Source of the DNA: an uncultured Bacilli bacterium
Lineage (GTDB): Bacteria > Bacillota_I > Bacilli_A > RF39 > UBA660
DNA length: 45,924 nucleotides
NCBI GenBank assembly: GCA_947623645.1
Contig: CANQHK010000002.1
Location: forward strand, 1 to 45,924
Direction of reading: 5' to 3'
How positions within the stretch are numbered: position 1 is the first letter of the stretch; every line of letters begins with the position of its first letter. A program made the translations under genes and the position numbers. The notes under the pieces are model-generated. The model ran no database searches and was not told the DNA's origin. It worked only from the letters and a program-made list of their open reading frames with translations. Below are positions 25,265 to 32,860 of the stretch, piece after piece.

Positions 25265-25540
25265 CTAATACCTTCGGACCTTTCGAGCATAAAAACTGCC
25301 AAACCAAAAGCCTAAAATAATCATTATTAAAAAATATATATGTAGAACCCCTGAATTAATCATTCTCAACAAAATAAAATAAAAAAGCACATGAACTAAA
25401 ACAAACAATAAATTGATAACAACTTTCATCCATTTTCTACTTGAAAAAAGATACCGATAATTAAGATTCACCATAAAGGAAAAGAAAAAACCAAATGCAA
25501 AGGAAAAAATAAGACTTTGTAACTGCACTTCCAATGGCAT
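25265..25540 (-). CDS. yabQ: Spore cortex biosynthesis protein YabQ
   Basis: YabQ (91 aa), an integral membrane protein needed for spore cortex formation in Bacillus and made in the mother cell. Three to four hydrophobic helices (LQSLIFSFAFGFFFSFMVNL; VVINLLFVLVHVLFYFILL; IYFLIMIILGFWFGSFYA) and the conserved N-terminal PLEVQLQSL pattern. Shorter than the Bacillus protein. The start codon overlaps the yabP stop codon by one base (TAATG), so the two are translationally coupled. Confidence 0.88.
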   Translation of the reverse strand: MPLEVQLQSLIFSFAFGFFFSFMVNLNYRYLFSSRKWMKVVINLLFVLVHVLFYFILLRMINSGVLHIYFLIMIILGFWFGSFYARKVRRY

Positions 25541-25830
25541 TATTTAAATAGCCTTCCTATAAAAGTATTATCCTTATCTTTTTTTACACCATCATCAACA
25601 TAAGCAAAAGATTTCAAAAGTCCTTTGATAGAAACGTTCCCTTGCATTGTATCAAGTTTTAAAAGTTCCATATCACTTCCCTTTAAAACTAAATAACCCA
25701 TAACTGTTTCCATTAAAAACTCTTCATCGTCAAAACTTTCAATTTTCTTAACTCCTGTAACTAAAATACTTTTTCTTTCAACAATTGTAATGCTATGATT
25801 ATAATTTGGCAAACTTGTATCCTTGTCCAT
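25540..25830 (-). CDS. yabP: Sporulation protein YabP
   Basis: YabP (96 aa), a small beta-rich sporulation protein expressed in the mother cell and needed for normal spore formation in Bacillus. Family signature: HSITIVERKSILVTGVKKIESFD followed by EFLMETVMGYLVLKGSDMELLKLD and VSIKGLLKSFAYVDD. It heads the yabP-yabQ unit behind a SigE-like promoter. Confidence 0.93.
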   Translation of the reverse strand: MDKDTSLPNYNHSITIVERKSILVTGVKKIESFDDEEFLMETVMGYLVLKGSDMELLKLDTMQGNVSIKGLLKSFAYVDDGVKKDKDNTFIGRLFK

Positions 25831-25851
25831 AATTTTCCACCTTTCTAATAA

Positions 25852-25879
25852 AGTGTATGTCCAAGAATAAAAAATATGA
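25852..25879 (-). promoter_or_regulatory. SigE-like (mother-cell) promoter for yabPQ
   Basis: -10 CATACACT (25852-25859) fits the Bacillus SigE consensus CATACAnT exactly, and TCATATT (25873-25879) fits the -35 KMATATT; the spacer is 13 bp, one shorter than usual. yabPQ is a SigE target in B. subtilis, so the match is expected. Confidence 0.6.
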
Positions 25880-25908
25880 AAAAAAAAGAAAGCGATTACT
25901 CACTTTCT
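25880..25908 (-). terminator. Terminator after spoVG
   Basis: AGAAAGTG/CGCTTTCT 8-bp stem with a 6-nt loop and U run, overlapping the stop codon of spoVG. Confidence 0.85.
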
Positions 25909-26168
25909 GGAGCTTCTGCTTCGTTATATGCTTTTAAGATTTCATCTTCAAACATAGCACGAACTTCTGGGTTAATTGGATGAGCAACATCTCTATATTC
26001 ACCAGAATTTGTTTTCTTGCTAGGCATAGCAATGAACAATCCCTTGTCTCCTTCAATAATACGAATGTCATGTACTGCGAAACAATCATCTAATAATACA
26101 GATGCAATTCCCTTCATACGAGAACCTTCTTTCTCGATTTTACGTACATTAACAGATGTAATTTTCAT
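25896..26168 (-). CDS. spoVG: SpoVG regulatory protein
   Basis: SpoVG (90 aa from ATG 26168, preceded by AGGAGGAG), a small DNA/RNA-binding regulator first known from asymmetric septation in Bacillus but present also in non-sporulating Bacillota. Typical text: MKITSVNVRKIEKEGSRMKGIASVLLDDCFAVHDIRIIEG... with GLFIAMPSKKTNSGEYRDVAHPIN. It has its own sigma-A-type promoter and terminator. In B. subtilis spoVG is under SigH; no clear SigH box was seen here. Confidence 0.97.
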   Translation of the reverse strand: MKITSVNVRKIEKEGSRMKGIASVLLDDCFAVHDIRIIEGDKGLFIAMPSKKTNSGEYRDVAHPINPEVRAMFEDEILKAYNEAEAPESE

Positions 26169-26206
26169 ATAGTCTCCTCCTTCTAAAGTTTTCACTTTAC
26201 ATGTAT

Positions 26207-26235
26207 ATCATATACCAATTATTGGGAAATTGCAA
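26207..26235 (-). promoter_or_regulatory. Sigma-A promoter for spoVG
   Basis: TTGCAA (26230-26235), 17-bp spacer, TATGAT (26207-26212). Confidence 0.75.
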
Positions 26236-26261
26236 GAAAAGTTGAAAAAAAATTAAAAATT

Positions 26262-26489
26262 TTAAGAATCGATATCTTCAAACACTAGATTTTCAATTAA
26301 TACATCGGAATAACTATAAGATTTAACACGATTATCGGAAAAAGAATGAACTAAAAATACCCCCCGAAAAGTATCGGTAATGACTCCTTGAAAATCATCT
26401 ACTTGCCCTCTGCTTCCACGAAAACAAAAATGAAGAGTTTCTCCTTTTCTCTTTTGAATATCTTCCCGAATTTTTTCAATGTTCATCAT
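26262..26489 (-). CDS. veg: Veg family protein
   Basis: Veg (75 aa), a small SH3/Sm-like beta-barrel protein; in B. subtilis it is abundant and promotes biofilm matrix expression. It shows the family pattern IEKIREDIQKRKGETLHFCFRGSRGQ...FQGVITDTFRGVFLVHS...KSYSYSDVLIENL. The Cys in the barrel is atypical. The start overlaps the yabG stop (ATGATGA), indicating coupling to the yabG 3' half. That coupling is intriguing because yabG is interrupted upstream; veg would need another promoter in vegetative cells, perhaps within the yabG 3' half. Confidence 0.85.
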   Translation of the reverse strand: MMNIEKIREDIQKRKGETLHFCFRGSRGQVDDFQGVITDTFRGVFLVHSFSDNRVKSYSYSDVLIENLVFEDIDS

Positions 26490-27010
26490 CTTGGATACCC
26501 CACATACATTGCACCTTTTGTCATAACTCCCCCAACACCATCTTTCCCATATTTTGTCTTTTCAATAATATGAATTAAATCCAAAACCTGATTTCTATCA
26601 GACAAAGCAATACTACTAGCAAGAATAGCAGGATCCAGAGCATGAATATTGACTCGCTTCGGACTTGATGCAAATGTTGCACCTGCTTTAATCAACTCTT
26701 CATAATCACTTTGACAAGCACCAGCAATAATTGCAAGCTTATCCGGACTCTTTTCATAATTTCGAGCAACTTTTACCGCATCTACAAAATAAAGAGAGTT
26801 CTTATAGTTTTGAATATCTGTCTTACTCCCTTTTCTTTTATAATAAGCATCATGTCCTGTAATCACAACAATATCTGGATTTAATTCTTCCAAATAATGT
26901 CCAATTTCTTCTCCGATATTTTCTTCTTCAATACATGCTCCATATGCCATAATATGAAATTTCTGATAAAATTTTAAACATCGATTTAAATAATCTTCAT
27001 CCCCGTCTGC
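26486..27010 (-). CDS. yabG: Sporulation protease YabG, C-terminal part (interrupted by the 13.5-kb element)
   Basis: Carries the last 174 codons of YabG, the mother-cell cysteine protease that processes spore coat and germination proteins. Text runs ADGDEDYLNRCLKFYQK, then PDIVVITGHDAYYKRKG with the catalytic His region, LAIIAGACQSDYEELIKAGA with the catalytic Cys, and FASSPKRVNIHALDPAI, ending GVMTKGAMYVGYPR. There is no start codon with a ribosome-binding site; the open frame continues into element DNA and meets a TAA at about 27021. Joined to the 5' part at 40555-40820 it gives 262 aa (about 290 in B. subtilis). No inactivating mutation is seen. Confidence 0.93.
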   Translation of the reverse strand, partial: ADGDEDYLNRCLKFYQKFHIMAYGACIEEENIGEEIGHYLEELNPDIVVITGHDAYYKRKGSKTDIQNYKNSLYFVDAVKVARNYEKSPDKLAIIAGACQSDYEELIKAGATFASSPKRVNIHALDPAILASSIALSDRNQVLDLIHIIEKTKYGKDGVGGVMTKGAMYVGYPR

Positions 27011-27028
27011 TGATTCTTGTTAAGTAAC
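27001..27028. other. Element attachment site (yabG 3' side)
   Basis: The yabG frame meets the element at GCAGAC (minus strand, 27005-27010); the likely crossover dinucleotide is GC at 27009-27010. Nine bases inside the element is the arm TTAAGTAAC (plus strand, 27020-27028), the mirror of an arm at the other end. Confidence 0.75.
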
Positions 27029-27166
27029 TTTGTAGGTTTTAAATAAAGGCAACTCTTTGCCATAATGGAGATTTAAGGAATTTCTGGATTTTTTATATTT
27101 ATATTACAGAATTATCTTCTTGAACTGTCCTAATATATACTACCTTTCTTCTAATTATATATCTTC

Positions 27167-28729
27167 CTAATACAACTTTATTTTTTTAGGAGCTCCTAAT
27201 TCAAATCGAAATGATAATTTTAATGTATTATCGCTATAAACTATAATTTCTTTTATCCAATCTCGAACACTATTGTTTACAAATTCATCATTATTTATAA
27301 ACTGACTATATTTTTCAATCATTTCTTCTCTTCGTATTTTTTCATTTTTGGATTCCATTATTTTTTTTAACATTTGCTCGGATTGTTCTTTCTGTTTTAC
27401 TTCTTTTTCTTTTCTTTCAACAAATTCATTTAAAGTGATTTCTCCTGTAGTCTTTTTCAAATACAGATTTCGAATATTAGCGTTATGAAATTCAATATCT
27501 TCTTTTAAATTCGATATTTTCAAATCAAGTCTTTCATTTTTTAATAGATCTTTCGTTACTTTAGAAACAATTTTTTCTGAATCAACATAGGTATTCATAA
27601 TATCTTTCAAATTTTCTTTAACAATTGTCCTTAATCGAGAATCTGCTATCTTTCTGTTTTTACAACGCTTTCTATTAACAACTTTCCCACATCCAAAATA
27701 ATATTGTTCTTTTCTATCATTTTTTTGAACTCTACATGGAGTCATTGCTCTTCCACAAGTACCACAAATAACTAAACCACTAAATAAACCACAATAATCT
27801 TTTTTTTCTCTTTTTTTAATTTGTTTTAATTTCCTGTTAGCTTCTTCAAACAATTCATCATATATAATCGCAGGATGACAATTTTCTATTGTTTCCCAAT
27901 CTCTTATAGGTATTCCTTGTCTTTGTTTTTGATGATAGTCTTGCTTCATTGATTTTCTTTTAACAATTCTTCCTGTATAGGTTTGATTCTTCAATATTCT
28001 ATAAATAACATTACTAGACCAATCATAGTAATATTTTTTCTTTTTACTAGGTGTCATTTTCATATAAAGTATAGGAGGTAAAATTTTATCTTTATTTAAC
28101 CCATCTGCTACTTCTTGTCTAGTTTTCCCACTTGCTACTTCCGTAAAAATTCTCTTCACTATATTTGCAGCTTCTTCATCTACTTCAAGAAATCTTTGAT
28201 CTTTCATTTTCTTGATTCTATATCCATAAGGTGCCATAAATCCAATAAATTGTCCTTCTTCAGTTTTTGCCATTGCTACTTGTTTTCTTTTTATGGATGC
28301 CTCTTTAACATATCGATCATTAATTAAAGAACGTATTCCAAACATTATTTGTTGTTCACTATCTCCAAGATTATTGCTATCAAAACAATCATTAATAGCA
28401 ATATATCGAACATTATATTTAGGAAAATACTCACTTATATAATAGGCAGTTTCTAAAAAATTTCTTCCTAATCTAGACATATCTTTCGTTACAACGATAC
28501 CAATGAAACCACTTTCAATATCTTCTTTTAACTTTTCAAATCCAGGTCGTTCAAAGTTAATTCCCGAATACCCATCATCAATATATTCTTTGTCCACTAT
28601 CAATCCCATACTTTTAACATAAGATTTTATAAAATTCAATTGATTGTATATACTAGATGAATATTCCTTTTCTTTAACTAAATCTTCCTGAGATAATCGC
28701 CCATAAGAAACAGTTAATCTATTATCCAT
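27167..28729 (-). CDS. Large serine recombinase 1
   Basis: Large serine site-specific recombinase (520 aa) of the TnpX/TndX-like group. The resolvase domain starts TVSYGRLSQED, with catalytic Ser13; the downstream arginine loop is TKDMSRLGRNFLETAYY. Then come the recombinase domain (about 160-270, ending in TYTGRIVKRKS), a zinc ribbon (VICGTCGRAM ... YYFGCG ... KRCKNRK) and a C-terminal coiled coil. Start at ATG 28729 follows GAGG six bases away; it overlaps the end of recombinase 2 by 8 bp, so the two are coupled and probably made in equal amounts. The only gene between it and the yabG 3' junction is none: 156 bp of non-coding DNA. Confidence 0.93.
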   Translation of the reverse strand: MDNRLTVSYGRLSQEDLVKEKEYSSSIYNQLNFIKSYVKSMGLIVDKEYIDDGYSGINFERPGFEKLKEDIESGFIGIVVTKDMSRLGRNFLETAYYISEYFPKYNVRYIAINDCFDSNNLGDSEQQIMFGIRSLINDRYVKEASIKRKQVAMAKTEEGQFIGFMAPYGYRIKKMKDQRFLEVDEEAANIVKRIFTEVASGKTRQEVADGLNKDKILPPILYMKMTPSKKKKYYYDWSSNVIYRILKNQTYTGRIVKRKSMKQDYHQKQRQGIPIRDWETIENCHPAIIYDELFEEANRKLKQIKKREKKDYCGLFSGLVICGTCGRAMTPCRVQKNDRKEQYYFGCGKVVNRKRCKNRKIADSRLRTIVKENLKDIMNTYVDSEKIVSKVTKDLLKNERLDLKISNLKEDIEFHNANIRNLYLKKTTGEITLNEFVERKEKEVKQKEQSEQMLKKIMESKNEKIRREEMIEKYSQFINNDEFVNNSVRDWIKEIIVYSDNTLKLSFRFELGAPKKIKLY

Positions 28730-30311
28730 AGTTAACCTCATTTATATTAAAATTAAAGAAAATTTTAACGGTTTTATCTTCATGGATTTCGATTCTATGA
28801 ATCAATGTCCTTAAAACTTCTTTATCAAAATTTTTTGTTTTTAAAAATTCAGAAATGTATTTTCTTTTCGTTTTTTCGTCCGTTAAAATGTTCTTTAGCT
28901 TTCTTATGAATATTTTTAAATCTGCTATTTTTTCTTCACATTTTTCTCTATCTTGCTCTAAATCTCTTTTTATTCCAAAAAATTCATCCTTAGAAATAAT
29001 ATTATTTGCTCGATCCTTATATAAATTGCTAATAGCCTTATCAATCGTAATCATTTTGGATTGATAATTATTTAAAGCATTTTCATATTTACTTAAAACA
29101 TTAAAATTACATAAAGAGGTTTCATATTTTTTTTCTAAAGATTCATTATTAGAATACTTGATTAAAATTGTTCTAATTTCCTTTAAAACAAGATCATTCA
29201 AATCTTCTTCTCTATAATAATGCATTGTGCATACATGATTACGATAAGTTGCATAGGTTCTACACAGATATATTGGAGTAATTTTTGTAGAGCTCTTCTG
29301 CCCTTTTACGCGTCGTACTAACATCGTCTTACCACAATCACCACAAACAACGAATCCTTTTAATAAATAATCATATTTTCGATGTCGTATATCCGTTCCT
29401 CTTTTGGGAGAATTAACTCTTTCAAAAATTTCGGGAGAAATAATTTGAGGTAATACTCCTTTTTTTATTATCCACTTACTTCTTGGCAGTAATCTTTTCT
29501 TTTTCGACTTCAAGCTAACTCTTTCATATTTTCCTTGAATCAAAGTTCCTATATAAGCTTCATTTTCTAATATATGTTTAACAGAAGAGGCCTTCCATAT
29601 ATTTGTAGTTATCGTGACTTTTTTCATTTTCTTGCCTCTATAAACATCTGGAGGTTGAATCCCTTCCTTTGTTAAAATTCTTGCAATCCTTCCTTCCGAT
29701 TGTCCTCTATCTTTTAATTCAAAGATTTTTTGAACAATTGGTGCAGCATATTCATCAATAACAAGTAGTTTACTATTTTCTTCTGATCTTTTATATCCAA
29801 AAGGAACAGAACTACCTACAAATTCTCCTTTTTTCATCATATCGTGTCGAACACTTTTAATTTTTTTTGATATATCTTTTAAATACATATCATTGATAAC
29901 TGCCTTAAAAGGAATTATATCTTCTACTCCATTAGGAGTTAAAGAGTCATAATTATCCAATATAGCAATATATCGAATATTATGTTCTGGAAAATACTTA
30001 AATACATAATTGCCCGTTTCTATAAACTCTCTACCTAATCTAGACATATCTTTTGTAATTACACAATCGATTACACCATTTTCAATGTCATTTATTAGTT
30101 GGCGAAAAGCAGGTCTATCAAAATTACCACCAGAATATCCATCATCAACATAGTAATCATATATTTCAATATTGTTTTTCAAAGCAAAATCTTTTATAAA
30201 TGCTCTTTGATTTTTGATACTTATACTTTCATTATTTTTATTATCATCTTCTATTGAAAGCCTTAGATATCCTCCTGCTTTGTATGTTTTATCAGTTAAG
30301 CAATTGTTCAT
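28722..30311 (-). CDS. Large serine recombinase 2
   Basis: Second large serine recombinase (529 aa from ATG 30311, GAGAGGG site). Resolvase domain: YLRLSIEDD with catalytic Ser19 and VITKDMSRLGREFIETGNY. Recombinase domain about 165-290 (EAYIGTLIQGKYE), zinc ribbon VVCGDCGKTM ... YLCRTYATYRNHVCTMHY, then a C-terminal coiled coil and a short basic tail. It shares the DDGYSG-NFxRPxF signature with recombinase 1, but the two are clearly diverged paralogues, not a recent duplication. Both have complete catalytic motifs, so they may act as partners at the two att sites. Confidence 0.93.
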   Translation of the reverse strand: MNNCLTDKTYKAGGYLRLSIEDDNKNNESISIKNQRAFIKDFALKNNIEIYDYYVDDGYSGGNFDRPAFRQLINDIENGVIDCVITKDMSRLGREFIETGNYVFKYFPEHNIRYIAILDNYDSLTPNGVEDIIPFKAVINDMYLKDISKKIKSVRHDMMKKGEFVGSSVPFGYKRSEENSKLLVIDEYAAPIVQKIFELKDRGQSEGRIARILTKEGIQPPDVYRGKKMKKVTITTNIWKASSVKHILENEAYIGTLIQGKYERVSLKSKKKRLLPRSKWIIKKGVLPQIISPEIFERVNSPKRGTDIRHRKYDYLLKGFVVCGDCGKTMLVRRVKGQKSSTKITPIYLCRTYATYRNHVCTMHYYREEDLNDLVLKEIRTILIKYSNNESLEKKYETSLCNFNVLSKYENALNNYQSKMITIDKAISNLYKDRANNIISKDEFFGIKRDLEQDREKCEEKIADLKIFIRKLKNILTDEKTKRKYISEFLKTKNFDKEVLRTLIHRIEIHEDKTVKIFFNFNINEVNYG

Positions 30312-30394
30312 TTGCACCCTCTCTTTCTTCCTAACTAACTCCACATAATACAATCATTATAAATTGCCTATAAATTTATTTCCAATGTATAAAT

Positions 30395-30520
30395 TTATTG
30401 ATATTTTCCTTCTCGCAGTGTTGACTTCAAATATATTTCAAATGCTTCTAAAATTTTTTCTTGAATTGTTGGAGCATCTTCATCAAAAACACATATAACT
30501 AATTCCTTGCTTTTATTCAT
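30395..30520 (-). CDS. 41-aa protein upstream of the recombinases
   Basis: Small ORF (41 aa) beginning MNKSKELVICVFDEDAPTIQ and ending REGKYQ, with a strong GAGGAGGG ribosome-binding site. It is mostly helical after residue 18 (IQEKILEAFEIYLKSTLREG). It is the first gene of the recombinase unit. Function unknown; position and size make it a candidate recombination directionality factor or regulator, by analogy with the small SprB of SPbeta, but there is no recognisable similarity. Confidence 0.65.
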   Translation of the reverse strand: MNKSKELVICVFDEDAPTIQEKILEAFEIYLKSTLREGKYQ

Positions 30521-30536
30521 AGTATCCCTCCTCTTT

Positions 30537-30549
30537 AAACTTATGAATT
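30537..30549 (-). promoter_or_regulatory. Possible mother-cell sigma factor -10 box before the 41-aa ORF
   Basis: ATTCATAAGTTTA contains CATAAGTT, a partial fit to SigE/SigK -10 elements (CATAnnnT). No convincing -35 is seen, and the start site would fall almost on the ribosome-binding site, so this is weak. Confidence 0.2.
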
Positions 30550-30565
30550 TTTTCTTAATTAATGA

Positions 30566-30609
30566 ACAAAAAAATTAGAACAATCTACTTTTGTCTACTG
30601 TTCTAATTT
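30566..30609 (-). terminator. Terminator after the CitC-like gene
   Basis: Perfect 11-bp inverted repeat AAATTAGAACA/TGTTCTAATTT with a 16-nt loop and seven U. It separates the cargo transcript from the 41-aa ORF and recombinases. The ~150 bp between it and the CitC-like stop show nothing else. Confidence 0.8.
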
Positions 30610-30761
30610 GTTTCAATAATATAATAAAATTCGGTTTTAAATTTCTTAATTACTTAATATTAATAAGTATTGCTTGATACTTTTTCATGAAGATTGAAAT
30701 CTTTATATGATTTTATCTCAATCACAGTTTCAGCGAAATTATCTATTTTGTTGAATATTTT

Positions 30762-32831
30762 TTATTTTGTAATTGTTTTTCTATCCTTTGCCTTAATTTT
30801 GGATTGATGGTTGGTGTCATATTTTTTCAATATTGCTAATGTTGTTTCTGGAACTAACTGTGCTACTTTTTCCCAATCATTATTATTCAAAGCTTTTCTC
30901 ACTTCTTTCGCACTAATCGCAGTACCATTTATATCCATAAATCGAGGAATTTCAATAACTTCTATTCCATACAATGGCAAATTATTCTTTAATTCTCTAT
31001 TATAGGATGCAGTTATAATATCTGTTTTTTCTTCTCCTACAAATCTCTTTTTTACATTTAACGTCGGTGCAATATAATCAGTAAATATCTCTCTATCTAA
31101 TGATAAATCTAATGTAACATCTGTTTTTTCATCCCTATTAAAATATTCTGGGAAAATCATAGAAGAACCAAAAATTTTTCCACTTGGAATGACTGTTACA
31201 TTCGAAAAATGTTTACAACCATTCTGTACCATTTTAAATCTATCATCAAACTTAAATATAGACTTATCATCTTGAACTACAATAACAAATAATTGTTCTA
31301 CTTGTTTAGAAACATAATCAATTAGATTATAGTGACCATAAGTAAAAGGATTACAATTCATCAATATAGCACCATTAGGACCCCTAGATATGTTCAATTT
31401 TCTAAGCATATTTAAGTATTCCTCAATATACTTATTATTTTCAAAAACTTTTCTTTTAATCTCTCGCTTTATTGGTTGGGCTAATTTTTTATTATCTGGA
31501 TTTCGAATCAATAAATTATTTTCTATTTTACTATACATATATTCAGCAACATGAGAATTAGCAACGTGATTACAATGGGCTGGTTTGTCGATAAAATAAT
31601 TATGAAGAGTAGTATCATTAAATACAGGTAATAAAGAAATCACATCACTATAACCGAGCTCTAATAATCTTTGCTTTTCTTTGCTTGATATTGTAAACAC
31701 CATTTTATCTCCATTTTTTACATTTACAGAATCAGCAATTCGAATTTGTTCAGGCAATTCCATTGCTCTTAAACCATAATTATTTACAGAATAATCCCTA
31801 TCCTCTTTATTTACCTTTCTCTGTAAATAGCTTGCAATGGTGTGTGCATCATCAACTAAAGCACCATATATCATACAAGGACCAAACAAATTGATGTCAA
31901 AAGCATAATCATGAATTTTATCTGTAGTATAGCGAATACCATTAATACTCTTACAAAAATTATTATTTGAATCAGCCAATCGACAAATACCATTTTTGAG
32001 AATTGTCCCAGGAGATAAATTTTTCCTTTCTATGTAATCTTCTGTAAATAAATCTCCCAAAACATTTTCTAATAATTGCCTGATTTCTAAATCATTTTTA
32101 TAATTACTTAAATAGTATATATAATTTACTTTTGCTGCCATCCTTAATTTTTCTGAAAAAGATAAATTCGTAATTTGTTCTTTATCAGGAAATTCAAAAA
32201 CAATTGTCTCATAGTCTTTACATTTTAAAAATTCATTTACAAAATAATAAATTTCAGCATCATTACACAATTCATTAATTGATACATTTTTTGAAATATC
32301 AAGACTTTCAAATCGAGCTTTTTTTACAATTTCTTCCTTCAATTGTTTAGAATTATTGTCCGTATCAATTAATAATGAATTCGGATGAAGTATTGCTTCC
32401 AAATAATGATCATAGGAAGTTTCAAGCAAAACTATCTGAAAATTATTTCCATAAACATTAATATAATTATATAATTCTTGAGATAGCTTTCCCATTATAA
32501 ATACAGTTTCAGGATTTTGACTTCTTACATAATTCATTATTTTATCATTATTGGCATATAAACATTTCCACCTATCTAAATCAATAGAGGTGTCTTTCCA
32601 TTCACTAGAGTTGTTCAGTTCTAAATTTTTTTTATATACAGCTACTTCGTCCATTGATATTTCTAAATTAGCACCACTTAATAAATTATTTAAAAACGAT
32701 TGATATGTAACAAAGTGTGCATCATCAAATGCAACAATAATTTCTTGATTTTGTAAAAATAAATTTATCAGTTTTCTTTTTAAATTTTCTTCTTGCTTAT
32801 TTATATAACAAATATTTTTATTATTTACCAT
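30762..32831 (-). CDS. Fusion protein with CitC-like nucleotidyltransferase C-terminal domain
   Basis: A 689-aa cytosolic protein. The last ~200 residues match the citrate lyase ligase (CitC) / HxGH cytidylyl-adenylyltransferase fold: GAILMNCNPFTYGHYNLIDYVS, LFVIVVQDDKSIFKFDDRF, a SSMIFPEYF segment and the ISAKEVRKAL end. The middle (about 260-400) contains FGPCMIYGALVDDAHTIASYLQ, a block I associate with SGNH-like or WcbI-like proteins of surface polysaccharide loci. The N-terminal ~250 residues are unassigned. No citrate lyase genes are near, so true CitC activity is unlikely; a nucleotidyl-activation step is the better guess. Last gene of the cargo before a terminator. Confidence 0.75.
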   Translation of the reverse strand: MVNNKNICYINKQEENLKRKLINLFLQNQEIIVAFDDAHFVTYQSFLNNLLSGANLEISMDEVAVYKKNLELNNSSEWKDTSIDLDRWKCLYANNDKIMNYVRSQNPETVFIMGKLSQELYNYINVYGNNFQIVLLETSYDHYLEAILHPNSLLIDTDNNSKQLKEEIVKKARFESLDISKNVSINELCNDAEIYYFVNEFLKCKDYETIVFEFPDKEQITNLSFSEKLRMAAKVNYIYYLSNYKNDLEIRQLLENVLGDLFTEDYIERKNLSPGTILKNGICRLADSNNNFCKSINGIRYTTDKIHDYAFDINLFGPCMIYGALVDDAHTIASYLQRKVNKEDRDYSVNNYGLRAMELPEQIRIADSVNVKNGDKMVFTISSKEKQRLLELGYSDVISLLPVFNDTTLHNYFIDKPAHCNHVANSHVAEYMYSKIENNLLIRNPDNKKLAQPIKREIKRKVFENNKYIEEYLNMLRKLNISRGPNGAILMNCNPFTYGHYNLIDYVSKQVEQLFVIVVQDDKSIFKFDDRFKMVQNGCKHFSNVTVIPSGKIFGSSMIFPEYFNRDEKTDVTLDLSLDREIFTDYIAPTLNVKKRFVGEEKTDIITASYNRELKNNLPLYGIEVIEIPRFMDINGTAISAKEVRKALNNNDWEKVAQLVPETTLAILKKYDTNHQSKIKAKDRKTITK

Positions 32832-32860
32832 ATTACCCTATCCCCTGTATAAACATTATT

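Noticed and set aside
26486..27010. yabG 3' part as an ordinary pseudogene remnant
   Set aside because: The reading frame is intact, catalytic regions are preserved and the missing 5' part is present in frame at 40555-40820; decay is not visible.
30572..30609. 11-bp perfect inverted repeat as a recombinase or transposon end
   Set aside because: It is followed by a U tract right after the cargo operon and is better explained as a terminator.
30762..32831. True citrate lyase ligase (citC)
   Set aside because: Far too long, different N-terminal half and no citrate lyase genes nearby.
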